A DNA stretch of 64,000 nucleotides from Aplectana chamaeleonis (GCA_029168955.1 JAPDOI010000268.1:310001-374000), one strand, 5' to 3'. Numbered from the stretch's first letter, positions 22,480 to 34,010 are shown. Translations and numbers: made by a program. The notes: a model not told the origin generated them from the sequence alone.

Positions 22480-22585
22480 TCACCCCGCGCGAATCGAAAC
22501 CCCATTCTCCAGTGAGGCCGCCAACACCGCACGGCCAGCCGACTGGTCCATGCGTCGGACTAAATCGAAGACGTAAACCATACTT
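22480..22585 (-). repeat. tRNA-like segment, possible SINE head
   Basis: On the minus strand TGGCCGTGCGG resembles a Pol III A box and, about 40 bp later, GGTTTCGATTC resembles a B box. A complete tRNA cloverleaf cannot be drawn, so a tRNA-derived SINE or chance are both possible. Confidence 0.3.
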
Positions 22586-23434
22586 CTGCTGAGATTAAAA
22601 TAGCTTATAATTTTCTGTTAATACTATTTGAATAGCATTTGCTGTTTGCAGTGTGACGTTTACTGGTTGTATCCGGACCAGGGGTGAGCGTTTTTCGTTT
22701 TTCGATTTTTCGGTTTTTTCGTTTTTCGCCCTTTTTGGCGAAAAAAATCAATATCGAAAAAAACGAAAAAGTTTAAATTTTTTTCGGTTTTTTTCGGTCT
22801 GAAATTTGCGGTTCTGATGCGACTTGCAGTCGATCCTTCGCTGCTTACAAATGTCTCCAGCAAGTTTGCACACGTCTCTGACTTTATTCCAGAATCAAGC
22901 AGAAGCAAACGTATGATCTGCACCTTGCACGACGGTTCCTTCTACTACATCACTTTCGATTAAAAATTACATTGATGGAGCCGAAATTTTTTGAATTTCC
23001 TGTTTTTCAGCAGACTAAAACGACTCGGCGCATCTTTGAGCATGGCCATAACTTTCGTGAATAATTCTCCGAAAAACCAAAAATACACATTTCGACAGGC
23101 GGAAACATCACCAATATAATAACGCTAATCGATTCCGCATAGCAGATAACCTGCATCGGTAATTCGAAGGCAGCGTTCACGATAATCATTCTCGATGACT
23201 TTCCGCAGTGAAATGATAGGCGAGAAGAATTCCTATGCTCTCAGTGACGAAAAAATGGTTTAAAAAGAGCTAGGAATGGCTAAATAATGGATGCAAACAG
23301 GCGTTCTGAGGTCACCGAAACTCCTCATGTCGCCTTTTCCGCCCCTAGAACCTCGAGGTTGTGATAACATGAAGTACTCAAGTCAAGGAAATACTGATGA
23401 GCGAGCTAAACCGCTTGATTATCACTGTTATAAC

Positions 23435-23745
23435 TTTGACTTTAACTTTATTACGCGCCCTTGCAGAAGTGTAGAAACATAGAAAAGGCAAAAAAACATC
23501 GAAAACATCAAGGAATTTGAAAAATGACAAGTTTCGAAAAGGAAAAAACGTAAAACAATTAATAGATCCTTGCTCGACAATGTAGGTAATTTTTGACAAG
23601 TGTTTTGAATTTAACAAGTTGATCGGTATCTGAACAGTATGACTCATCTTCAAGTATTCCATGCCGGCTCTGAAAGGTGAAGAAGCCGCGCCACAAAGAG
23701 GTGCGCGGCTGACGGAATTTAAGCTTGAACCTTTCTCTCCTAGTA
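23435..23745 (-). pseudogene. LINE 3' terminal fragment (CR1/Jockey-like)
   Basis: Minus strand. It matches the C-terminal coding end and 3' UTR of the LINE at 32600-32975, including MSHTVQIPIN, the tail KTL/SKI..IVE, and the terminal phrase TGCAAGGGCG.GTAATAAAG. It is 5'-truncated at about 23745. It lies inside the hAT-ended element, so it either inserted there or was carried along. Confidence 0.7.
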
Positions 23746-24800
23746 TTTGTTATATTTTGCTATGACTGAGCGCTCCGCTCTTTACTCCGCCCGGACTCAT
23801 CTGAGCAAGATAAGCTTTAGCATCCTTCGTAGCGGCTGATTCCTCCACGCTCAAACGCTCAAAAGTCAACTTAATAAAGTGTGGCCCTCTTTTAGCAACA
23901 AAACACGGTTTCCGCGTTTTCTTCAAGCATGCCTTGCTGTATAGGGCACCAGAATTTCGGTAAACGAAGGAGATATCAAAAGTGCAATCTATTGTGAACA
24001 CTGCTTTAAGTTCAGGAAAATTCGTATTCGTTCAAGGTGTTCATGGAAAAGACGTGGAGAATCGCTCTTTGGAGGCCCATAATTTTCAAGCGGAAGTCAA
24101 CCTAAATTTTCCTGCTCCTCTATCGATCTTTACCAAAAAAGTGCAAATAAAAACTTTCTAGGCGAATGGCATCAAGTACAGACACATCAAGCGAAACTGA
24201 TTGAACGTAACCCCTATGTAGACACCGCGACTCAATGCATGTGGTTGCGTCGCGGCCATTACCGTCCAATAGCGCCGAGAGACTAAGCTACTGGTCAGTG
24301 TTGACCACGACGCAATCGCTCACACTGAAATTCAACATGACAGCACAAAAAATTCACGCAAGAGTGTGCTATCCATCAAGAACTATAGATGTTCGTCTCT
24401 GTACAACGTTTGTTCCGTTTTGATCTATGACTTGCCCACGACTTTCAACTTCTGCGAATATTTATTTTGCATGCAAAATTCGGTATTTTTTCATGAAATT
24501 GGGGACGACCTTCGAGCCCACAGTTTAGATCAAAAACGTGAAAAAACGTGGATGTGATCGTTCAGAGAACCACCGCAGTTTTAAAACAAGAAGTTCACCA
24601 CAAGAATTTAAGAATGTGTTCAGCGCTAAAATTTTGCCAGGATTCGACGCTGCAACAAGGGTAAAATTCCTTACATTGATACGTTGATTGGGTATGCTTT
24701 TGTGTCACCAAGAAAACATAATTCTGTCATTATTCAAAGCACTTCGATTACGTTGCCTTCTTTTTCTAGTCCAAAATATGCAATTACGAAAATAAAATGT
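23746..24800. other. Interior of hAT-ended element, non-coding
   Basis: No gene. ATTGTGAACACTGCTTTAAG at 23991-24010 is a right terminus of the AAAGGC-ended group without a visible partner. Confidence 0.4.
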
Positions 24801-25523
24801 TTCAAAAGACAAAAAATTTTTCGTTTTTTTTTCGGAATTTTTCGAATTCAAAACCGAAAATTTTTCGTTTTTCGGTTTTTTCGGTTTCGAAGTTTTTCGC
24901 ACATGCCTGATCCGGACGACTATATGAGCTGAGTAGCCGGATTTCGAGTTATCTAGTTTTTGTATGTAGATTCCCATTCACCAAAAAGCTTCAGTTTCAC
25001 GTTTATACGAAATCCATTTATCCGCTTGGTCTCCCGATTCGAATGCTTCAATGTTACTGTTTTGTATCTAACCGACTAAATCGAATATCCGCGATCCTCG
25101 TGCTCTAGAACTCGCTGAGTACCACTCTCGTAGGTTCCGCCTCTTTTCCGATTTGCACGGTCATGGCAGCATATACTGAGTGTACGCCCACTCAGTCATG
25201 ATTGGTCGACGATGTGTAGCGCATACAGTATACCAAGCGGTATATGCTGCGTAGGTGCTGTAGATGCCAGCATATCCTGTGCACACATCAGCATATCCTG
25301 CGAAGTTCCTGAAGGGCAAACGCACGCATGAAAGCGGCGGCGAGGTTCAGGCAGCGTTTGAATTCAACTTAGGCGCGAAAATGAGACTTCGCGTTCCGAC
25401 CCAAGCCTATGTACCATTGATTCCGTCCTTCGTCTTCGGCGAGGACTCCGCGCGAAGGTAGGTTTAATCTTCTGATTGGAAAACTCATATTTCTTTTTGG
25501 TCCAATGCACAGTGGACCTCCCC

Positions 25524-26008
25524 TTAAAGGTTCACGGTTATCTTCGATTTTGATATTAAACGCTAAATCCATTGTTTGGCCGCCGGGTAGAATTGAAATA
25601 ACGAAGAAATCGAGGAAGAGGCTCGAGAAAGGGATCAAATACTTTACTCTCACCCCACCTTTTTACTCTCACTAGAATAGTTCGTTGTGACAATGAAATT
25701 TTTGTGGATCCGCCTTTGCAATTTCCTGCTTTCTGTTGCTCCGTTCTCTCCTTTGGACCCTAACTAATACTGTTTTGCCTAAGACATTCTTCTATTTTTG
25801 ATTAGCATCATTTTTTACCGGTGACAACCACCGCCAACATGTTCATCCTACCAGATAGCTAGTCCAGGTCAGAGAATAATGTCACTGAAATAAGACGTTT
25901 TACTGCGCTTCTCGCTGTTTCTTCGTGATTTTGGTAAGACTTAATTGCCAAGGCGTTGTTTTGAGTGGAAAACTCGGGAACGAAAATCATCGTGAACACT
26001 GCCTTTAA
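25524..26008. mobile_element. AAAGGC-ended MITE, copy d1 (485 bp)
   Basis: Left end TTAAAGGTTCACGGTTATC and right end CATCGTGAACACTGCCTTTAA. The interior (CCGGGTAGAATTGAAAT, GGACCCTAACTAATACT, GAGTGGAAAACTCGGGAACG) matches 27924-28410 along its length. Confidence 0.8.
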
Positions 26009-26425
26009 TGGATTCAATATCTCGAGATGGAAATTTTGGTGCAAAACTAGTTCGGGGGGAACTCAAGATTTAGCCGTAGAAATAAAATGTTTCATCAATG
26101 AAAGTTTTAGAAGACTGTTTTTATTAATAATGGCAGTTCTTCATTTTTTTGTCTTTACATATTCGTCTCTGCTTTATATCTAAAGATAGGATCTATTTTG
26201 AACTCTTTGTTACTATGTATTTGTTTTTTTCTGTTGATGTTGATCCGCAGTCAGGCCCAAGCCTGTGAATTAGGTGACAGTGCAATATTTTTGTGTTGGT
26301 TATGAGTTAATAAACCTTACAGAAGCTTTCTTGAGCGTCCTTTTTTGTGTTATAGCCGCAGCACGGCGCCAACTACACGTGAGCAGAACATAAGGGGTAC
26401 AGATTTAGCTGAGGACAGCCCTGCG
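26009..26425. other. Interior of composite, no gene
   Basis: No gene or shared repeat recognised. Confidence 0.3.
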
Positions 26426-26428
26426 CCG

Positions 26429-26693
26429 GGGGCCGGATGCATCAACGCTCCGGGTTGGGCAGGGGCTGGGCAGTCGGGCCTTTGTAGATCTTCTTAGATC
26501 TTCAAATCAGTCGTGCTCCTGCAGTGTCTTTCGCTTCCCCAGGCGCCCAACATCCTAGCTGAGGCGGCTGGGGAAGCCAAGGACACTGCAGGGACACGAC
26601 TGATTTTGTGATCTACAGAGATCTTCAAAGATGCCAGCTGCTCTGCCCCTACCCCAACCTGGAACGTTGATGCGTTCGGCCCCTGGATGCTGA
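26429..26693. repeat. GC-rich foldback, 265 bp
   Basis: Arms of about 120 bp: GGGCCGGATGCATCAACGCT, CAATCAGTCGTG-like and CTGCAGTGTC on the left pair with their complements on the right around GGCGCCCAACATCC. Confidence 0.75.
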
Positions 26694-26694
26694 G

Positions 26695-26985
26695 AATTCA
26701 TTGTTAACAATGCGGCAGCATATGCGACGAGTGTTCGCAGCATATGCTGTCTTGAGCCTGAAGGCCAAGAATTAATTGCAGCAGCATATGCTGCGAGAAT
26801 CAGCCGCATATGCTGTAGTGCGCCTGGTGGCCAAGAATTCATTGCCGCAGCATATGCTGCGCTCAAAGCAGCACATGCCGCAAAGGAGGAGATGAAACTC
26901 GACGAAATATGCTGCTACATTGCTGCAAGCCACGAATCCATATCGGCAGCATATAGGGCACTCAGGGCTGGATATGCTGCGAAAA
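26695..26985. repeat. Array of GCAGCATATGCTGC palindromes
   Basis: At least six CATATG-centred palindromes or half-palindromes in about 290 bp, with units of about 66-69 bp that also share GGCCAAGAATT.ATTG. The repeat keeps a minus-strand frame open (AAYAAA.NSW repeat), which I regard as an artefact. Confidence 0.85.
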
Positions 26986-27061
26986 CTCCGCCCCTTTTTT
27001 CAATACCACTCTCGTAACCCGGCCGGTGATCCTGTCTTGATGCGAGAGTGGTACTCAGCGA

Positions 27062-27243
27062 ATTTCAGAGTGTTCCAAGATAACGAAAAATTTGACATGT
27101 TCGGTTTGGATACAATGCTTACCACAAGGCGAGAACATTCAGTTAGTTTTCTTTTTTTTTCCAGTTTTCACGCGATTCTGATAAGAAAAAGAAAAGGAAA
27201 GGAAAAAAGTTGGAGTGAGCTAGTTTTTCATGTGAGAAAACGC
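27062..27243. other. Spacer
   Basis: No gene seen. Confidence 0.3.
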
Positions 27244-27367
27244 TTAATGGCAGTGTTCTCGAAAATCTTCAATTTTGAGATTATTCGCTATAATGTTTAA
27301 GTGGCGCCCGGGTAGAACTGAAATGACGTAGAAATTGAGAAAAACGCACCGGAAGTAAACGAAATCC
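27244..27367. mobile_element. AAAGGC-group MITE, 5' fragment (copy d2)
   Basis: Starts TTAATGGCAGTGTTCTCG and follows the d-type interior to about CACCGGAAGTAAACGAAATCC, where another MITE end begins. Confidence 0.65.
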
Positions 27368-27926
27368 CTAAAGGCATCGTTCACGGTGAATTTCGTTGTC
27401 GAATTTTCCATATATAATGAGAGCTCTAGTACCCAGTATAACAGCTACTTTGAAATAAGCGCGGAAAAAGCACCGAAAACCCCTTTTTCAAACCGGAAAT
27501 ATCTCAACCGACTTTTGAGAAAGGAACAGTCGATCGTTAGAGATCGCTGTTTTGACACACGGCTTCACGATGAAATGAGGTTTATCTTTCTTTGAAGTGA
27601 TTTGAGGAGAAGGAAAGGTTAGTCGATGTGTGTAGAAAAGTCTTTCTTCACGTAGTCGTACAGTATATTCCATCAACTTCCCCTCAGGTATTCTGTATCA
27701 ATTGTTGATCATTTACTTATATGATGGTTGACAGGACAGCAAATTGTGTCAGATGACTGACCGACGGCCGGCCTATTTTGACGGATTTTGAGACATTTAA
27801 CCTCATTTATCTTCAGAATAAGACGTTTTTGACCGACCAACTCCTACCTACGTTCTTGGGTGGACCCACAAAATTATTTGAACCGAAAAAACGGTGAGTG
27901 GTTTTCAGCGCATACGATGCCTTTCA
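27368..27926. mobile_element. AAAGGC-ended MITE (559 bp)
   Basis: Left end TAAAGGCATCGTTCACGGTG, right end CAGCGCATACGATGCCTTT. The right half (GACGGCCGGCCTATTTTGACGG, GGTGAGTGGTTTTCAGCGC) matches the right arm of the palindromic copy at 59295-59755. Confidence 0.65.
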
Positions 27927-28410
27927 AGGTACTCTTCACGATAATCTTCAGTTTTGAGATTAGTCGCTATATTGATTAAGTGACCCACGGGTAGAACTAA
28001 AATGAAGTAGAAATTAGAAAAACGCACCAGAAGTACACGAAATCCTCAAGTATCGCTCCGCCTCTTAAGTATCACAGGAAGTGTTTGTTGTGACAGTGAA
28101 ATCTTTTGTGGACCCGTTCTTTGCAATACTCTACTCTCGATTGCTCCGTTCTTCCCTTAGGACCCTAACTAATACTACTTTGCATAAAATGTTGCTCTAA
28201 TTTCGACGGACCCAATTTTCTACCGGTTACAACCACCATGAACATGTTTATCCAACCGGACAACTAGTCCAGGTTATAGAAAAATGCCACTGAAATACAA
28301 CGTTGTGATGCGTTTCTCGCCGTTTCTTCGTAATTTTGGTAACACTTAGTTGCCAACGCATTGTTTTGAGTGGAAAACTCGGGAACGAAAATCTTCGTGA
28401 ACACTGCCTT
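27924..28410. mobile_element. AAAGGC-ended MITE, copy d3 (487 bp)
   Basis: Full-length relative of d1 (25524-26008). The right end GAACACTGCCTT abuts copy b directly, so one inserted into the terminus of the other. Confidence 0.75.
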
Positions 28411-28917
28411 AAAAGGCAGCAGACACGCTCGAAAAAGTTGTTGAGATACATAACTACGTTTCTGAAGTCGTATGGCTCCTAGTAGACTGCTCACGCCGTT
28501 GGAAGCATCAAAAACGGGTTAAAACTACAAAATTTCAGCAATACAAATCGAAAAATTTCTGCAATCCCGCCCCTGAGCTTCTGCAACCCCGCCCCAAAAT
28601 ACAAACTCGTCCAGATTGATAGTTCTAATACGGTCCCTTTGGCTGGTTTCTGATGTATCCAACGAAATGAACGTTCCAGTACAGTCTGTAAGAGTATATC
28701 GGCTTCTGTATCTCAACTGTTTTGTGGCTAATATGCGCTGTTTCAACCGCGCACCTTGAAACTCGTCCATTTTTACCTGATAACAAAATAACCGTTATTC
28801 CTCTATTTGCACACAGTTTTCGCCCGTTTTTTCGTCAGTTCCCAATACAACCAGCTCCAAACCTTTGATTTGTGCCATAAAATCGATACCATTTTTGAGC
28901 GTGTCTGCTGCCTTTAA
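28409..28917. mobile_element. AAAGGC-ended MITE, copy b (509 bp)
   Basis: Same family as 7331-7812: AAAAGGCAGCAGACACGCTC at the left and AGCGTGTCTGCTGCCTTTAA at the right, with a shared interior. Confidence 0.8.
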
Positions 28918-29849
28918 AAGGAATTTTCAAGGTCGAAATTTTCAATGAGTAGAGATCCCATAGTGATTGATGTCCCGGCAAACTCCTTCAGTAGATAAAT
29001 ATGTAGGGATCACACTTGACAGTTACATGCATAGCTTGGCATCAGGTACCAAGCAAGGCGCGCTATTGAGCTATCATTGTGAAGCTCACTGGCCGGAAAG
29101 GCGCGCGAGAGAGGAAGTTGCAAGTGATGACGCCTGAATGAGTGGTGCTCATATCCGAATGGTTCCCATGTGGATGATTCAACTCAGACCCATACACGAT
29201 TCCTCGCCTTCAGTGAGTGTCCTTTTTCTACTTCTCCCTGCCCATCTGCAGTGTGGTTTTGCGGCATTGTCGTGCACGTGCAGAGATATTCGTCTTCGAT
29301 TCTCTGTCGATTTTGTCTGCCGTTGAAAATGCATCTTTTGTAGATGATCAAGAACCACACTAGATAGCTACATAGCTTGGCACCTTGGCTCTTGTGATTT
29401 TTGTGAGTCTACTAATGCCCGTGCCACTCAATAAGTAAGCCGCACGCAGCAAATTGGCGCGAGATTATTTGATCTTTTCGTTTTCCCGCATGTCCATTTT
29501 CCCGCCAAGCAGCGTTTCGGCTGCCTATTTGAGTAACAATAACCCTACAATGGTAACTTTTGAACCATGTTACGTCTCCTATGCACAATATGTACCCTCA
29601 CTCCAACTTCGCGAAAAAGCGAGAAAAGCGTTTTTTCCGCCTTCCCTCTTAACTCGGTCATATCTTTGTCTTCAAGGTTAGAAAAAATATATCTAGAATC
29701 GCCTCATCGAGATCTGCCAGAGGGCATTGAGATTTCGTTCATAGCTTCGAAGAAACAGTCCAACTCCAGATCCGTTTTTCATTTTCACTACTTATCTAGG
29801 AGAAATTCCCGCGCTGATTTCAATGATGTCTCTGGAATCGTACGGGATC
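28918..29849. other. Intergenic stretch
   Basis: No gene recognised on either strand. A 148-codon + frame at 29567-30013 runs through repeat sequence and is not credible. Confidence 0.35.
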
Positions 29850-30005
29850 CCCTGAGAACGGAGTTATGGCCCCTTCGAAAATTTTCCTCTCAAAATTTCC
29901 CTTTTCTGAATGGCGTTGAACTAAATCGGTTGAAGAATGTCGCAAGTCGGTTAGTAGACCCCAGATTCGCGATCAGCACCTCAAACAACCCCCATGGGAA
30001 AAGTT
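29850..30005. repeat. Family A fragment
   Basis: AGACCCCAGATTCGCGATCA then GCACCTCAAACAACCCC matches the family A phrase at 46165-46205. It is interrupted by the element starting at 30006. Confidence 0.6.
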
Positions 30006-31208
30006 CTATCTGAACGCCTGCCATCCTCCGCGGCTGCAGCTGATTGGTCGGCGGGCATCGGCTGCGTGCGGCGCGCGTCGCGTCTGGCTGGCGCATTGCC
30101 AACGCCATAGCCGTCCTTGCTTGTCATTCAATGACTCCCGAATTTTCGCTCGATTTCTAACCCTGATTCAATTTTATGAACGGGATCAACTGTAAGCTGT
30201 TGTAATTGAAGCAACAGGATGAATACAACAGGGATTGTTGGCAAGCACACCTATGTAGCTAAATTATTTCAGCAGTGAACTGGAATGAAAACGACATAAT
30301 CACACAACGTTAATAGAATCTTAATGGTTGGAGAATAAGCAGTGAAGCTTGTATTGTCATTCATCCCTTTCCAATACCACACGTTTCGTAGATCACATTA
30401 CTTCATTTCAGTGGCAATTTTTTTGTCCAGCAGGGAGATGTTATGATTCCTATTTAGATCTCTTTCTGGGAGAGGGTTCCCCGCACATTTTACTGCCGCT
30501 GACCGATCACAGGAGCAGCAAACGCTGACGTGATAGGCCGACGGCGATAAAATGGGCTGATACTCTCCTCCCAGCAAGTGATGTAAATCAGTACCGATGT
30601 CATTCTATCATCGTCTTCAGAAAAAAGCTCTTCACGCACAGTTTCCTCGGTGGCAGACGAACCCATAGATAGGATTGGAGGTAGGGGGGGGGGGGGGGAG
30701 GGGAAAACACTCTGCACAGAAACCAGCCTAAAGAGGGAAGTTCCATATTGGGGCCGTTTCTAAAAGTTGTGCCTAGGGCACCTATACTTCAGCATTCAGT
30801 ACCTTTGAAAAGTTTTCTCAATTTCCAACTCCTTAAGATGTGAGTCGTCGCAAAGGGACTTCTTGAGCATAGCAGCATGTATCTTAGTCCTCCAGTAGCC
30901 AAAGATGTATGATCTAGTAAGCAAAGATGTGATTCGTTTAAACGATTCGCCAAATGGTTTCACTTCCTTACCCCCTCCCACTTCTGTGTTTGTTATGCAT
31001 CCTATTCATTGCATAAGTATGCAAATGAGGCTCACTCACATGTGTATGTTTCCTCATTTCTTAATAAAGTCGTAGAATGGACAGGCGATGGGAGCTTTCG
31101 AAATGACGACGTTGGCAATGCGCCAGCGAGACGCGACGCGCGCCTCACGCAGCCGATGCCCGCCGACCAGTCAGGTGCAGCCGAGGAGGGTGGCAAGTGT
31201 TCAGATGG
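30006..31208. mobile_element. Long-TIR element, MULE-like, 1203 bp
   Basis: About 105-bp inverted ends (ATCTGAAC..CTTGCCA, CGGCTGCA.CTGA.TGGTCG, GGCGCATTGCCAACG). A 10-bp direct repeat GGAAAAGTTC overlaps or flanks both ends (29998-30007 and 31207-31216). Long inverted ends with an 8-10 bp duplication suggest a non-autonomous Mutator-like or hAT-like element. The interior has a poly-G run at 30687-30700 and no gene. Confidence 0.65.
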
Positions 31209-31472
31209 AAAAGTTCATGTCAGTTTGGCCTCTTTCAGAGTTCGATCGCTCTGCGACGCGACCGAATGAAAACACTGTGTATCGATCTGGTCGCGTCGCG
31301 CGATCTGGTCGCCGGCCTTTCAGACAAGATCGCGGTTAAAGTCGCCCAATCGCGCGATTGGGCGACTGAGATGGCCAGATCGCGTCGCCATGCAGTGCAC
31401 GGCGACGGGACCGATCGCGGCGACCGCTTCATATGTCCTCGTTCAAATTCCTCTTTTTTCACGCTGATTCAG

Positions 31473-31530
31473 GCAAAATAAGTATAAGTAGGCAAAACAG
31501 CAAAATAAGTATAAGTAGGCAAAGCAATCA
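31473..31530. repeat. Tandem duplication of a 26-bp unit
   Basis: GCAAAATAAGTATAAGTAGG is present twice, 26-27 bp apart. Confidence 0.8.
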
Positions 31531-31724
31531 TAATACAAAACAATTATTGTCATAAAATGATTATTATGATCAAAAAAATCTACGATACACTTGAGGGTGA
31601 CAATAAAACTAGGATCCAAACCACAATTGACAATGTAGTTTAAAGGTCTAAACGAAACCTTCCTCTTTCCACTCAAAAAAGTCAAGTACTACACCTGGGT
31701 AGAACTACTAATCCGGAAGGCGGT

Positions 31725-32082
31725 TACAATATCGCTGGTTCAATACTCCAGCATGTTAACCTAGTTAAAGATTTAGGGTATCTTGTCGATTCGAAATTGA
31801 ATTTTGAGAAGCATTTGGATAGTATTGTTGCGAAAGCTGAACAGAAACTTTTCCTTCTGTTCAAATCGCTGAAAACTAAAGGTCTTTTGCTTTGGGTTAC
31901 AGCTTATAAAGTTTACATTCGATCCGTTCTTGAATATGGTACATGTATCTAGTTTCCTCATTAAAAAACCTGCGTTGCCAAAGTAGGAAGAGTGCAAAAC
32001 AACTTCATAAAGAAGGTCTTCATAAGGTCTCTTGGCTTCACGTATAGGAGTATTCCCCGTGGCATAGTGAGGAATCGTATGC
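31725..32082 (+). pseudogene. LINE reverse transcriptase fragment (CR1/Jockey-like), part 1
   Basis: The frame reads GGYNIAGSILQHVNLVKDLG, LVDSKLNFEKHLDSIVAKAE, LLFKSLKTKG and AYKVYIRSVLEYGTCI, then a stop replacing the usual Trp, FPH, and VQNNFIKKVF. This is the post-palm region of CR1/Jockey LINEs (DLG; H...I..KA; Y...VR..LEY; W.P). Two stops disable it. It continues as part 2 after a MITE. Confidence 0.7.
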
Positions 32083-32549
32083 TTAAAGGCGTCGTTCGCG
32101 CTGGAAATTACTTTTCATTTTTCAGGCTCAATTTCATGATTGAGCCCGGTAGACCACACTGGTAAACTTTGGCGCGTCAAAAACGTTGTGCGATGAGGTT
32201 GGAGGGCGTCAAAGATGAAGATCCGCCACCAATGCAGACCAGTCATCTAGCACTTGTTCCTAGAATGTTGGTGCGACCGTAAGGCAACATGAAAAATAGT
32301 TACGGGACGATATCCACATGCAGAAAAACTCCGAAAATGACAGTGACGAGGCCTCCATAAGCAGAAAAACTTTAAAAAGGGTTTTGGCGCGAAACTCAAA
32401 TTCGTATTTACAATGTGTTCCGATTGACTTTTCTCTACAAATTAAGGTTTTTCATGGGCCCCTTCGACACTTTCGTTCACTAGAGAGACAAAGCTACGCA
32501 AACACATGGAAAAATAATATACGGTTTTCTGCGCGTACGATGCTTTTAA
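32083..32549. mobile_element. AAAGGC-ended MITE, copy h (467 bp), inside a LINE
   Basis: Left end TTAAAGGCGTCGTTCGCG, right end GCGCGTACGATGCTTTTAA. It separates LINE parts 1 and 2, which are collinear. Confidence 0.75.
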
Positions 32550-32980
32550 TTTGGATACTTTACATTACAGACACAAGGGAAATGATTTAATTTTGGTATA
32601 TAATAATATACCTGGAAGACTGGGTCCCAGAGCTCATTCATTTTTCAAACTGGTTGAATCGAATACTAGGGGAGAAAGGTTCAAGCTTAAATTCCGTCAG
32701 CTGCGCACCTCTTTGTGGCGCAGCTTCTTCATCTTCAGAGCCGGCATGGAATACACGAAGATGAGTCATACTGTTCAGATACCGATCAACTTCACTAAAT
32801 TCAAAACACTTGTCAAAAATTACCTTCATTGTCGAGAAAGGATCTATCAATCGTTTTACGCTTTTTCCTTTCGAAGCTTGTAATTTTTTAAGTTCCTCGA
32901 TGTTTTCGTTGTTTTTCTGCCTTTTCTATGTTTCTACACGTCTGCAAGGGCGTGTAATAAAGGTACAGTTAAATGGTAAA
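32550..32980 (+). pseudogene. LINE RT C-terminus and 3' UTR, part 2
   Basis: HYRHKGNDLILVYNNIPG, ESNTRGERFKLKF, TSLWRSFFIFRAG and FTKFKTLVKNYL form the usual C-terminal block of this LINE group. The frame ends at 32883. The 3' UTR ends in TGCAAGGGCGTGTAATAAAG, shared with 23435-23480 (-). Confidence 0.75.
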
Positions 32981-33189
32981 GCACAGTGCACCTTTTTATC
33001 ATAAATGACTAACCAATTGCGCGAACATGAAACAGGCGTCGATTAGAACGTGTACGTAAAAGTGCGTGGTCGCCAACTTCCGCGATTGGGCATTCACACT
33101 TCCAAAATCTGCGATTTCCACGGCGACGCGACGGTCGCGTCGCCGTGCCCACGATCGCGTCGCAGAGCGATCGAACTCTGAAAGAGGCC

Positions 33190-33470
33190 TTAAGGAAGGT
33201 TATTCTAAAAAGCGTCCAGGATCATTCATAGTTGTAACTTACAGTCCACGGAAGCGGAAAAAGGCGGTGGTGCGGTTGCGTTAGTCCACTAGGCTATATG
33301 GAACCATGTCTGGCCCGGTCCCAGCTTCGCCATTAATCGATATAAAACAAATGAAATTTTCCCGGGTCATGCTTTTTTCAGTCTCTTGGTGGGCATAAAG
33401 TTCGGACGCGGTGCATTTTTTTTTAATAGAAAAGACTCTTAAAAAACCTAAATTACCTCTTAAAAATGGC
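33190..33470. other. Spacer with repeat traces
   Basis: GGTGGGCATAAAGTTCGGACGC at 33396 is one of the GTTTTGACGCGC-type motifs also seen at 1030, 1197 and 33703. Confidence 0.35.
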
Positions 33471-33473
33471 TTA

Positions 33474-33597
33474 GGCCGGAATCATACTTGACGCAACAAG
33501 CGACAGCGACAGTGCAAATCAGGTATATCGATTTTTGTTCGATATGGATAGTAAACATTGCTTCGCGCCGCTCGTCGTTGGAAGTATGATCCCGGCC
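33474..33597. mobile_element. GGCC-ended 124-bp MITE with TTA duplication
   Basis: GGCCGGAATCATACTTG...CAAGTATGATCCCGGCC-type inverted ends flanked by TTA on both sides (33471-33473 and 33598-33600). The interior shares GCGACAGC, TATCGATTTT.GTTCGATAT with 54469-54586. TTA duplication plus GG-starting ends fit PIF/Harbinger-type MITEs. Confidence 0.8.
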
Positions 33598-33940
33598 TTA
33601 ATCCGAGTGTGTAGGGGTCCTCTCAAGTGCTGACAACGATGAAGCAAGTTTCAAATAGAGTAGGTTCCGAGCCATCCAGGTAGCCCAGAAAGTAGGGGTG
33701 GCCATAGAGTTTTGACGCGCACTGAATCTACATAGAAGCTATACTTTGTCGCTAATCAGCACTACAGTTTTCCTTGTCTCAGTTCATTTCATAGTTGGAG
33801 CCCCAAAATGGAGTTCAAAAGGAGAATCCCAAGATGACTAATTTATGTGTTGCAGAATTTTCACTGAACCTTGACTCATTCCTGCACAAGATTTGTCTGA
33901 AAGCTTCAGGGTTACATAAACAATTTTACTGAGTCCAAAA

Positions 33941-33952
33941 ATTAGAACTTAT
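33941..33952. repeat. Target duplication of the Penelope-like element, left
   Basis: ATTAGAACTTAT, identical to 35896-35907. Confidence 0.88.
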
Positions 33953-34010
33953 ATAACTGTCGTCCGCTACGATATTCGCATCCCAATGTAGACGCCTTAA
34001 TCACATCTGG

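Larger units (their letters stand above)
22679..24909. mobile_element. hAT-ended element with perfect 8-bp duplication, 2231 bp
   Basis: The left end CAGGGGTGAGCG and right end CGCACATGCCTG are inverted copies with two or three differences. They are flanked by identical 8-mers ATCCGGAC at 22671-22678 and 24910-24917, the target duplication expected of hAT elements. Both subterminal regions (22686-22800 and 24800-24900) are degenerate TTTTTCGG simple sequence in opposite orientation. No transposase is found. A minus-strand LINE fragment (23435-23745) lies inside. Non-autonomous. Confidence 0.85.
25112..27061. mobile_element. Composite with 19-bp inverted ends and CATATG palindromes, 1950 bp
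   Basis: A perfect 19-bp inverted pair, TCGCTGAGTACCACTCTCG, bounds the segment at 25112-25130 and 27043-27061. Inside, from the left: CAGCATAT-type motifs (25165-25305), a MITE (25524-26008), a foldback (26429-26693) and an array of GCAGCATATGCTGC palindromes (26695-26985). AGTACCACTCTCG-like phrases also recur at 27002. No protein-coding gene. Confidence 0.6.
31227..33189. mobile_element. GGCC-ended composite, 1963 bp
   Basis: GGCCTCTTTCAGAGTTCGAT followed by CGCTCTGCGACGCGA at 31227-31262 recurs inverted at 33155-33189. TTA follows the right end; TTT precedes the left. Further CGATCGCGTCGCC-rich inverted segments lie just inside both ends. The interior contains a LINE relic, itself split by a MITE. 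A 116-bp solo relative is at 36838-36953. Confidence 0.65.

Noticed and set aside
26555..26866. Minus-strand frame with Ala-Tyr-Ala repeats
   Set aside because: Translation of the CATATG palindrome array; no family resemblance.
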